Assembly: GCA_021107495.1 (NCBI GenBank)
Contig: JAIOSR010000141.1
Location: forward strand, 1 to 11,334
Length of the DNA: 11,334 nucleotides
Origin: Desulfobacterales bacterium
GTDB lineage: Bacteria; Desulfobacterota; DSM-4660; Desulfatiglandales; Desulfatiglandaceae
Direction of reading: 5' to 3'
This document shows, piece by piece, positions 1 to 5,557 of the stretch. The position numbers were made by a program, and so were the translations under genes. Within the stretch, counting starts at the first letter, position 1. The number at the start of each line of letters is the position of its first letter. The notes beneath the pieces are model-generated. The model had not been told where the DNA came from and made no database searches. It saw only the letters and a program-made list of their open reading frames with translations.

Positions 1-2
1 AT

Positions 3-1028
3 GACAGGATAGAACTTTCAGGCGCCGTTGAGGTAGAGTTTGGCAATACCCATGAAGACTTTAAGGACAATGCGGTTGCAGGTCTTCCGTCAGACAAGGT
101 CCAGGAACATGATTTGTCTCTTGCGACCGTAGAATTAGGTGTGGATACCCAGATCAACAAGTATACCAGAGGACATATCCTTTTTCTCTATGAGGAGGAT
201 GAAGATGGTGACAGGGTAAGGCTTGACGAGGGGACCATATTCTTGGGCGGCATTGAAGAGACCTATGGTTTTTATCTTTTAGCCGGTAAATATTATCCCC
301 ATTTTGGTGAATTAAACACCTTTCTTGTGTCCGATCCTCTCACCCTGGAGATGTTTGAAATCCGGGAATCTGCGGCCCAGGCAGGCTGGGAAAATGACTG
401 GTTTTCCATTGGGGCAGGTTTATTCAACGGGGATGTCCAGGAAGACTTTAACCGGGAAAACAACCGCATAAATGGTTTTTTTGCAGACGTGAATATGCAC
501 AACCCTGAAGGGACCCTGGGAGGCGTTTCATTGCTTATGGGGCTTTCTTATCTCAGCAGTGTGGCGGACAGCGATACCCTTACAGATGAGGTGAACGATA
601 ACAACGGTGACGCAGATATCAACGATATCAGTGACTATGTGGGAGGTATTGCGACATATCTTGTGGCAGAATACGGGCAATTCAGTTTCGGGGCCGAATA
701 CATTACCGCCCTTAATGATTTCAGGGCCGGGGAGATGGCATATGCAGTCGACAGGCTCGGCGTAGCCAGAGACACGAGGCCTGCCGCATGGAATTTCGAG
801 TTTGCCTACAGGCCCATAGACAATGTCCAGTTGGCCATCAGGTATGAAGGGTCCGATGAGATGTACGATCTCTTTCCGGAAGACCAATATGGTTTTGCGG
901 TGAGCTGGGAGCTTTTCAAATATACTACCCTTTCCGGGGAATATCTCCACGGGGAATATGAGGATAACGCCACGACCGTGGACAGGGACCAGGATATCTT
1001 TACCATGCAGTTGGCAATTGAGTTTTAG
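3..1028 (+). CDS. LbtU-like outer-membrane porin, 5'-truncated by window edge
   Basis: The frame is open from the first bases of the window to a TAG stop, giving 341 residues with no start inside the window, so the N-terminus with its signal peptide lies upstream. The visible part begins DRIELSGAVEVEFGN and continues as alternating hydrophobic and polar strands separated by acidic loops rich in Asp and Asn, and it ends in phenylalanine (LAIEF). Both are typical of outer-membrane beta-barrels. The opening and overall pattern resemble the LbtU family, named after the Legionella legiobactin receptor and treated as siderophore porins. No TonB box or plug domain is visible, but the N-terminus is missing. 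Its place upstream of a metal importer would fit outer-membrane entry of a metal or metal complex; that link is inference. A TTG at 114 is only an internal codon. The barrel call is firm, the family fairly firm, the substrate unknown. Confidence 0.78.
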   Translation, partial: DRIELSGAVEVEFGNTHEDFKDNAVAGLPSDKVQEHDLSLATVELGVDTQINKYTRGHILFLYEEDEDGDRVRLDEGTIFLGGIEETYGFYLLAGKYYPHFGELNTFLVSDPLTLEMFEIRESAAQAGWENDWFSIGAGLFNGDVQEDFNRENNRINGFFADVNMHNPEGTLGGVSLLMGLSYLSSVADSDTLTDEVNDNNGDADINDISDYVGGIATYLVAEYGQFSFGAEYITALNDFRAGEMAYAVDRLGVARDTRPAAWNFEFAYRPIDNVQLAIRYEGSDEMYDLFPEDQYGFAVSWELFKYTTLSGEYLHGEYEDNATTVDRDQDIFTMQLAIEF

Positions 1029-1218
1029 ACGGTAATGTTGTAAATTTCTGCTCAAAGTATCAAAAATATCATTGCTGTCCAAAATAGATATAAATTGGCA
1101 TTTTTGAATAGGGAAGCCCTTGAATTTCCACAGGGCACCTTGGCATCAGAAATTCAGGTTGTCTTGATGATCAAAATGCTGTTCAAAAGCCTATGGCACA
1201 AATTAAAGGAAACATCGC

Positions 1219-1236
1219 CCCCCTTTATAAAGGGGG
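1219..1236 (+). terminator. Perfect 18-base palindrome, possible terminator and solo copy of the C5T3 repeat
   Basis: CCCCCTTTATAAAGGGGG is its own reverse complement and is followed by ATTTTCGTT. It could form a strong hairpin and act as a terminator-like or mRNA-end structure for the porin transcript, although it lies about 190 bases past the stop codon. Its sequence matches the core of the repeat family at 1974-2075 and 9163-9378, so it may simply be a solitary copy of that repeat. Confidence 0.5.
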
Positions 1237-1243
1237 ATTTTCG

Positions 1244-1272
1244 TTAAAATAAACAATACTACCGGGTATAAA
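1244..1272 (+). promoter_or_regulatory. Candidate sigma70-type promoter for cbiM
   Basis: TTAAAA (1244-1249, 4 of 6 to TTGACA) and TATAAA (1267-1272, 5 of 6 to TATAAT) are separated by 17 bases. A transcript would start near 1279, leaving a leader of about 70 bases before the CbiM ATG at 1348. A second, weaker pair (TTGCGA at 1281, TTATAT at 1302, 15-base gap) lies downstream. The region is AT-rich, so chance matches are likely. Confidence 0.33.
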
Positions 1273-1347
1273 TCCGGCCCTTGCGAAGACTATTAATCGG
1301 TTTATATGCAGGGACGGGGTTTATTCCCGGACGAATCGACATTTTAT

Positions 1348-1986
1348 ATGCATATCTCAGAAGGAGTATTATCAGGGCCTGTTCTGGTTTCAGGAATGGC
1401 GCTTGCGGCAGTGGGTACGGCTATTGGTCTTAAAAAGCTGGATTATGACCGGATACCACAGGCTGCTATTCTTTCGGCCTCATTTTTTGTGGCCTCGCTG
1501 ATCCATGTGCCTGTCGGGCCTTCAAGCGTTCACCTTATCCTCAACGGCATTGTGGGTGTCCTATTGGGATGGGGGGCCTTCCCCGCCATTCTTGTGGCTT
1601 TGACATTACAGGCCCTGTTTTTCCAGTTCGGAGGCATCACGACCTTAGGGGTCAACACGGTGGCCATGGCCCTGCCTGCTGTTTTGTGCTATTATCTGTT
1701 CGGCCGAATGTTGCACAAAAACAATTCCATTGCGCTCTTTGGCTCGTTTGCCTGCGGGGCATTTTCCGTTTTCCTGGGCGCCATTATGGTTGGGCTTGCA
1801 CTATTTTTTACGGAAGAGAATTTTTTCAAGGTTTCTTCCTTGATTGTGATGGCCCACCTTCCAGTGATGGTCATTGAAGGGATAATTACGGCGTTGTGTG
1901 TGGCCTTTTTGAAAAAGGTCCAGCCAACTCTGCTTCCGGGGTACTCTGGTGAGAACGGCATGGATAAACCAGGAAAATCCCCCTGA
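1348..1986 (+). CDS. cbiM: CbiM/NikM-type metal-binding membrane subunit of a Co/Ni ECF importer
   Basis: The 212-residue protein is the substrate-specific membrane subunit of a group I energy-coupling-factor importer. I place the start at the internal ATG at 1348, not at the in-frame ATG at 1306, because the protein then begins Met-His-Ile-Ser-Glu-Gly. In this family the free N-terminal amine and His2 are metal ligands, so extra residues in front would destroy the site. The signature around residues 45-70, with His53, a following PVGPSS, His62 and a LNG motif, matches the family metal-site region. Six to seven hydrophobic segments follow. No CbiN-like fusion is seen, but a NikL-like gene lies next. 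No good ribosome-binding site precedes either ATG. The last residues (GKSP) and the TGA stop lie inside a dispersed repeat. The family is clear; cobalt versus nickel is not decidable from sequence alone. Confidence 0.9.
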   Translation: MHISEGVLSGPVLVSGMALAAVGTAIGLKKLDYDRIPQAAILSASFFVASLIHVPVGPSSVHLILNGIVGVLLGWGAFPAILVALTLQALFFQFGGITTLGVNTVAMALPAVLCYYLFGRMLHKNNSIALFGSFACGAFSVFLGAIMVGLALFFTEENFFKVSSLIVMAHLPVMVIEGIITALCVAFLKKVQPTLLPGYSGENGMDKPGKSP

Positions 1987-2075
1987 ATCCCCCTTCAGAA
2001 AAGGGGGTCTTTATCTTTGTATGGGTCTTCAAATATTCCCTCCTCTTGTAAGGGGGGCAGGGGGGATCCTGATTT
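1974..2075. repeat. Inverted pair of G/C-rich repeat units overlapping the cbiM stop
   Basis: The left unit (1974-2007) reads AAAATCCCCCTGAAT followed by a hairpin: CCCCCTT at 1989-1995, loop CAGAA, AAGGGGG at 2001-2007, then TCTTTATCTTT. An inverted, more diverged unit occupies about 2038-2075 (CCTCTTGTAAGGGGGG then CAGGGGGGATC). The two units face each other about 30 bases apart. The cbiM stop codon (1984-1986) lies inside the left unit. The first hairpin followed by a T-rich run could act as a weak terminator or attenuator between cbiM and the downstream transport genes. The arms match those that bound the array at 9163-9378. Confidence 0.72.
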
Positions 2076-2150
2076 TGATTTAGTCCTGGATTTGGAGCGG
2101 GATTATTCTGTTAAAAGAATGGCTGAACTATTAACATCAGGGAGTGTAAC

Positions 2151-2813
2151 ATGCCTGACCGCACTTTGATTAATGGAGATGGATGGTCAAAAGGCATTCT
2201 CGGCCTTGTTTTTTTTATTTCTTTCATTTTTCTTGCTGGTGGTCCTGCAAGCGCCCACAGGGCCATTATTTTCGCCTGGGTGGATGGGGATACCGTCTAT
2301 ACGGAGAGCAAATTCAGCGGCGGTAAAAGGGTCAGGGGCGGTGATGTTATTGTTTATGATCTGGAAGGAAGTCAACTCCTTAAAGGAAAGACGAATAATA
2401 AAGGAGAATTTTCTTTCAAAATGCCGAAAAAGACGGGAATGAAGATTGTCCTTTTAGCCGGCATGGGGCACCGGGGCGAGTGGACAATACCTCTGGATGA
2501 AATCCAGGTCGTGGTAACCGGAGAGACCGGTACTGCTGTATCTAAGAAAACAGGTGAAGAGAAACCGGAAGAGCAGGCCCGGAAAGCACCGGTGTCCGGC
2601 GTCAGCCCGGATGAAATCCGGATGGCCGTGGAAAAGGCATTGGACAGGAAGCTCAAACCGGTCCTGAAAATGTTAGCTGAATCTAAGGAGCACGGCCCCT
2701 CTGTCACTGAAGTCCTGGGCGGTATAGGCTACATCTTAGGCTTGATGGGTGTTGCGGCCTATTTCCATTATCGTCGTAAATCCGGCGGCACAAAAAACAG
2801 TTCGACAGGATAA
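2151..2813 (+). CDS. nikL: NikL-like exported, membrane-anchored accessory protein of the Ni/Co importer
   Basis: The 220-residue protein has a signal peptide (hydrophobic stretch about 16-30, cleavage expected after ASA at 35), a beta-rich carboxypeptidase-regulatory-like domain (about 36-125), a charged linker rich in Lys, Glu and Pro (128-150), a helical segment (152-180) and one C-terminal membrane segment (about 186-205) followed by a basic tail. The mature protein would begin with His36 (HRAIIFAWVDGDTV), and a GMGH motif at 104-107 adds another histidine; both are typical of NikL proteins and are plausible nickel or cobalt ligands in the periplasm. NikL-type subunits replace CbiN/NikN as extra components of these importers, which fits the cbiM and cbiQ neighbours. 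A ribosome-binding site GGGAG ends six bases before the ATG. The tail SSTG and the stop lie in a dispersed palindromic repeat. The family assignment is fairly firm. Confidence 0.8.
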   Translation: MPDRTLINGDGWSKGILGLVFFISFIFLAGGPASAHRAIIFAWVDGDTVYTESKFSGGKRVRGGDVIVYDLEGSQLLKGKTNNKGEFSFKMPKKTGMKIVLLAGMGHRGEWTIPLDEIQVVVTGETGTAVSKKTGEEKPEEQARKAPVSGVSPDEIRMAVEKALDRKLKPVLKMLAESKEHGPSVTEVLGGIGYILGLMGVAAYFHYRRKSGGTKNSSTG

Positions 2814-2866
2814 CAGGATTAACATGCTTTTTTTGAGTTCCTGTAAATCCTTACATATATCCTGTC
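2804..2866. repeat. ACAGGAT-type inverted repeat overlapping the nikL-like stop
   Basis: The left arm GACAGGATAACAGGATT (2804-2820) pairs with a right arm containing AATCCT (2846-2851) and TATCCTGTC (2858-2866), giving an imperfect hairpin with a T-rich loop (CTTTTTTTG). The stop codon TAA at 2811-2813 lies inside the left arm. The T-run is in the loop, not after the stem, so this is not a standard terminator. It fills most of the 106-base gap before cbiQ. Confidence 0.68.
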
Positions 2867-2919
2867 AAAGATATTACTTGAGTTAACAACTACAACAAAA
2901 AAATGGACACTTCATCACA

Positions 2920-3669
2920 ATGTTAGAGGAACCATTTGCAACCGGACACTCCCAGATCCATTGTCTCGACCCGAGGCTCAAGGTCCTTTTTGCGATAGTC
3001 TATTCTTTTGTCGTGGCGCTTTCAGACAGGTTTCCGTCCCTGTTCGCCGCCCTTGGGCTTTCCTTTCTGCTGATCGGCCTGGCCCGGCTGAATATCCGGG
3101 AAGTTGCCAAAAGAGTGATAGTTGTTAATGGTCTGATCCTTCTCTTCTGGTTGTTGCTGCCCCTGACCTTTGAGGGTGTGGCCCTGTTTTATGTAGGGCC
3201 GTTTGCAGTGACTCGCGAGGGATTGCTTATCTCGGCAAGGATCACGTTAAAATCAAATGCTATCCTCTTAGCGTTTGTAGCCCTGATAGCATCCACGTCC
3301 ATCGCCACATTGGGGCATGCCTTGAACCGACTGCATATTCCTGAAAAGATGGTTCACCTTCTCCTTTTGACCTACCGGTATGTGTTTGTCATTGAGCAGG
3401 AATACCAGCGGCTTGTTAGGGCGACAAGGATTAGAGGTTTCCGCTCCAGAAGCAACATGCATACTTACAGGACCTATGCATATCTCATTGGAATGCTTTT
3501 TGTCCGTGCCTCTGAACGGGCCGAAAGGGTTCACCAGGCAATGGTCTGCCGAGGATTTAAAGGGAAGTTTTACTGTCTTCGAGAGTTTTCCTTTTCCGGG
3601 CTTGATTTTGTCTGGTCGGCATTAATGGCACTTGCCGTTATTGGGCTGGGGATTGTTGAATGGACGTAA
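2920..3669 (+). CDS. cbiQ: CbiQ-type transmembrane coupling (T) subunit of the ECF importer
   Basis: The 249-residue membrane protein begins in the usual CbiQ way (a short segment ending SQIHCLDPRLKV, residues 11-22) and has hydrophobic segments at about 22-35, 40-55, 66-82, 112-128, 185-196 and 230-246. The two cytoplasmic coupling motifs that dock into the ATPase are both present: ATRIRGF at 168-174 and AMVCRGFKG at 207-215, each with the Arg-Gly pair typical of T-components. It would link CbiO ATP hydrolysis to metal uptake by CbiM with the NikL-like protein. Its end overlaps the first ATG of cbiO, which indicates cotranscription and probable translational coupling. The ribosome-binding site before the ATG is poor, but the start is supported by the conserved N-terminus. 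Length and motifs are normal for the family. Confidence 0.93.
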   Translation: MLEEPFATGHSQIHCLDPRLKVLFAIVYSFVVALSDRFPSLFAALGLSFLLIGLARLNIREVAKRVIVVNGLILLFWLLLPLTFEGVALFYVGPFAVTREGLLISARITLKSNAILLAFVALIASTSIATLGHALNRLHIPEKMVHLLLLTYRYVFVIEQEYQRLVRATRIRGFRSRSNMHTYRTYAYLIGMLFVRASERAERVHQAMVCRGFKGKFYCLREFSFSGLDFVWSALMALAVIGLGIVEWT

Positions 3670-4448
3670 TACATGGAGATGGAATGGAAACAATATCTAC
3701 AACCGGCAACCCGGAACCGGCAACCCGGAACCCAATCATACAATTAGAAAACGTCTGTTTTTCCTATCCAAATGGCAGGGCCGTGCTGGATAACGTGCAG
3801 TTCGAGATCAAGCAGGGGGAGAAGCTGGGTCTCATCGGTCCCAACGGGAGTGGCAAGACCACTTTCCTGCATATAATCATGGGGCTATTGAGCTCTTGGT
3901 CCGGCACGGTGCGGATTCTCGGGAAACCCGTGGAAACCGAACAGGACTTCCGTGAGGTAAGGCGGAAAGTGGGTTTCCTTTTCCAGAACGCCGATGACCA
4001 GCTCTTCAGTCCGACAGTTTTAGAGGACGTGGCCTTTGGGCCCCTTAACTTAGGCAAAAAGCCGGGAGAGGCCCGGGAAATGTCTTTAGACACATTAAAA
4101 GCCCTGAACCTCGATGGCTTTGAGGACAGGGTGACACACCGTCTGTCCGGAGGGGAGAAAAAACTGGTGGCCCTGGCAACGGTGCTGGTAATGAAACCCG
4201 ATGTGCTTCTCCTGGACGAACCTACCACCGGTCTTGACGAGGATACGAGCAAACGCATCATAGATATATTGAACGGCCTCGATATCAGTTACGTGATCGT
4301 CTCTCACGAATATGACTTCCTTGCCAGGACCACCCGTAATATTTACAGCATGCAGGGCGGAAAGATCGAGTATAGCGGCAGATCCGAGAACCTGCACAGC
4401 CACTACCACAGCCATCCGCATGGAACAGTTCCCCACAGCCATAATTAG
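3660..4448 (+). CDS. cbiO: CbiO-type ATPase of the Ni/Co ECF importer, with His-rich tail
   Basis: This 262-residue ABC ATPase powers the importer. All motifs are intact: Walker A GPNGSGKT (60-67), Q-loop FQNADDQLF with Gln109, signature LSGGE (162-166), Walker B VLLLDE with Glu187, D-loop GLD and H-loop His216. ABC homology begins near residue 27 (IQLENVCFSYPNG), so the first 26 residues are an unusual lead-in that contains a 14-base tandem duplication. Two starts are possible: ATG 3660, which overlaps cbiQ by ten bases and has GGGGA seven bases upstream, and ATG 3684, with GGAG five bases upstream. I keep 3660 but regard 3684 as equally likely. The C-terminus (246-261) has seven histidines in the last 17 residues, a probable metal-binding tail that could sense or buffer the imported metal. 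The stop codon is the first part of an inverted-repeat element. Confidence 0.93.
   Translation: MDVIHGDGMETISTTGNPEPATRNPIIQLENVCFSYPNGRAVLDNVQFEIKQGEKLGLIGPNGSGKTTFLHIIMGLLSSWSGTVRILGKPVETEQDFREVRRKVGFLFQNADDQLFSPTVLEDVAFGPLNLGKKPGEAREMSLDTLKALNLDGFEDRVTHRLSGGEKKLVALATVLVMKPDVLLLDEPTTGLDEDTSKRIIDILNGLDISYVIVSHEYDFLARTTRNIYSMQGGKIEYSGRSENLHSHYHSHPHGTVPHSHN
3703..3730. repeat. Perfect 14-base tandem duplication in the 5' end of cbiO
   Basis: CCGGCAACCCGGAA occurs twice in direct succession (3703-3716 and 3717-3730), followed by CCC. It encodes part of the lead-in NPEPATRNP before the ABC domain. Because 14 is not a multiple of three, gain or loss of one copy would shift the frame between ATG 3660/3684 and the ATPase domain. 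Confidence 0.85.
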
Positions 4449-4610
4449 TGTCCATCCAGAAATGGCCCTTTTTCGCAATCCCCCGCCTGCTGCGGGACAG
4501 GTCAGCGTCAATCAGCGGGATTCGTTGTGCGACGTACTACAGTACGTCTCCGCCTAATCCCTTGACTTCCTTGATCTTACAAAAAATTTCTCATTTCTGA
4601 ATTGGACACT
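4447..4610. repeat. 164-base inverted-repeat element starting in the cbiO stop codon
   Basis: The ends are imperfect inverted repeats: AGTGTCCATCCAGAAATG (4447-4464) and CATTTCTGAATTGGACACT (4592-4610). Inside is a nested hairpin: GTCAA (4507-4511) with TTGAC (4562-4566), GGGATT (4517-4522) with AATCCC (4556-4561), and at the centre the perfect palindrome ACGTACT-AC-AGTACGT (4532-4547). A further small CCCGC/GCGGG hairpin lies near 4482-4496. It has the size and symmetry of a non-autonomous miniature element or a large REP-like unit and has no coding capacity. The octamer TAGTGTCC occurs at 4446-4453 and again at 4614-4621, just outside the right end, where it also makes the hairpin GGACACTTGATAGTGTCC with the right arm. 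Confidence 0.75.
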
Positions 4611-4766
4611 TGATAGTGTCCTTATTTCATCAATGGATTGGCACTAATTAGTGCTTATCCGAAAACTATTGCAGAAAGAAAGAGTTGATGCAAGTGGAAG
4701 ATATGTGTAACTATGATACGCGCTTTAATCCGGTATTGATCGGAATATGGAGGTTTTAGATATATC
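4611..4766. other. Upstream region of the enoyl-CoA isomerase gene
   Basis: This is what remains of the 318-base cbiO-isomerase spacer after the inverted-repeat element. It is AT-rich and contains the operator-like palindrome at 4635-4660 and a TATGAT hexamer at 4712-4717 (5 of 6 to the -10 consensus, with no clear -35 partner). GGAGG at 4749-4753 is a good ribosome-binding sequence, but 13 bases from the ATG is longer than usual. No open frame of note. Confidence 0.5.
4635..4660. promoter_or_regulatory. Operator-like 26-base palindrome upstream of the isomerase gene
   Basis: GCACTAATTAGTGC (4641-4654) is a perfect 14-base palindrome. With GGAT at 4635-4638 and ATCC at 4657-4660 the symmetry extends to 26 bases, with only a two-base mismatch on each side. 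The size and AT-rich centre suit a dimeric regulator such as a TetR- or MarR-type protein. It lies 107 bases before the start codon. No regulator gene is in the window, and the site could instead be remnant repeat DNA. Confidence 0.4.
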
Positions 4767-5546
4767 ATGCAATTTAAGACAATCATCTATGAGACAGCAG
4801 ACAGGGTCGCTACTTTATCCCTTAACAGGCCTGATTCGCTCAATGCTTTTGATGAGGGAATGAAAAAAGATTTATTAAAGGCACTGTCAATGGCCTCTTC
4901 CGACGAAAAGATCCGCGTTGTGGTCTTTACGGGCAGGGGACGTGCTTTCTGCGCAGGGGCTGACCTCAATCGTTTCAAGGATGACTACGAATATTTCGAA
5001 CGCACTGGGGAGCCCCCCGGGTTTTATGACATCAGCCTGCCCCGCATTTTTACATCTTTCCCCAAACTGCTCATTGCCGCGGTCAACGGTCCTGCGGTCG
5101 GAGTGGGAATGACCATGGCCCTGGCCTGCGATATCAGGCTGGCATCGAAACGGGCATCATTCAGTTGCCCGTTTACGCGGGTAGGATTGACCCCCGAGTT
5201 CGGCAGTTCCTATTACCTGCCCCGTCTGGTCGGTTATGCCAGGGCCGTTGAGTGGGTTTTGACAGGAAGGACAGTAAAGGCACAGGAGGCCCATTCCACG
5301 GGTTTGATCAACCACCTTGTTGCCCCCGAGGCACTTCTGGATGAGGCCGTGAAAATGGCAAAGGAAATCGCAGCCATGCCTGAGCAAGCTATTGATGCGG
5401 CAAGGGATCTTTTACGCCAGGCCCTTAGTTCAAGCCTTGATGAAACCCTGGAAAGGGAAATGAAGGTCCTTCATGGTCTTATGACCTCGCGGGGTCACTA
5501 TGTGGCCGTGTGCAGACTGCTGGATCAGATGAAGGGGAAAAGGTAA
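4767..5546 (+). CDS. Crotonase-family protein, predicted delta3,delta2-enoyl-CoA isomerase
   Basis: The 259-residue protein has the full crotonase fold: oxyanion-hole segments FCAGADL (61-67) and NGPAVGVG (107-114), and the usual C-terminal helices. The two glutamates that catalyse hydration in rat enoyl-CoA hydratase (Glu144 and Glu164) correspond by alignment to Thr116 and Phe136, so normal hydratase activity is unlikely. The segment CPFTRVGLTPEFGSSYYLPR (134-153) resembles ECI2-type enoyl-CoA isomerases, whose catalytic glutamate lies in a SPEGCSS motif and matches Glu144 here. The likely reaction is moving a 3-enoyl-CoA double bond to the 2-position for beta-oxidation of unsaturated acids. 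A ring-opening or epoxide-isomerising relative cannot be excluded. It stands alone on the + strand, convergent with the liv genes, with a possible operator upstream. GGAGG lies 13 bases before the ATG. The fold is certain, the reaction inferred. Confidence 0.85.
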   Translation: MQFKTIIYETADRVATLSLNRPDSLNAFDEGMKKDLLKALSMASSDEKIRVVVFTGRGRAFCAGADLNRFKDDYEYFERTGEPPGFYDISLPRIFTSFPKLLIAAVNGPAVGVGMTMALACDIRLASKRASFSCPFTRVGLTPEFGSSYYLPRLVGYARAVEWVLTGRTVKAQEAHSTGLINHLVAPEALLDEAVKMAKEIAAMPEQAIDAARDLLRQALSSSLDETLEREMKVLHGLMTSRGHYVAVCRLLDQMKGKR

Positions 5547-5557
5547 AAATCCTGGTT

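Larger units (their letters stand above)
1029..1347. other. Spacer between porin and cbiM
   Basis: This 319-base AT-rich spacer holds no convincing gene. It contains weak inverted pairs after the porin stop (AATTTCTG at 1043-1050 with CAGAAATT at 1147-1154, enclosing GCCCT at 1116-1120 with AGGGC at 1132-1136), a perfect G/C-rich hairpin at 1219-1236, and a candidate promoter just before cbiM. I looked for conserved elements of a cobalamin riboswitch, such as a B12 box, and for a NikR-type GTATGA/TCATAC operator, and saw neither. A small inverted repeat CCGG..CCGG (1263-1277) overlaps the promoter candidate and could be an operator or RNA hairpin. Confidence 0.6.

Noticed and set aside
528..1082. 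184-residue reverse frame opposite the porin, and other long reverse frames opposite cbiO, the liv genes and the ligase
   Set aside because: They lie antisense to genes with clear family motifs, lack recognisable domains and usable start signals, and follow the codon bias of the real genes.
1306..1347. Upstream ATG extending CbiM by 14 residues
   Set aside because: The family needs Met1-His2 at the true N-terminus for metal binding; the extension has no ribosome-binding site and an unusual composition.
1029..1347. Cobalamin riboswitch upstream of cbiM
   Set aside because: No B12 box or matching conserved elements could be seen by eye. A covariance search would be the firm test.
2903..2926. 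Seven-codon upstream frame overlapping the cbiQ start (possible leader peptide)
   Set aside because: It has no ribosome-binding site and no attenuator-like codons or paired hairpins; probably chance.
4447..4610. Remnant of a coding insertion sequence
   Set aside because: There is no trace of a transposase frame; the element is only 164 bases and fully explained by nested palindromes.
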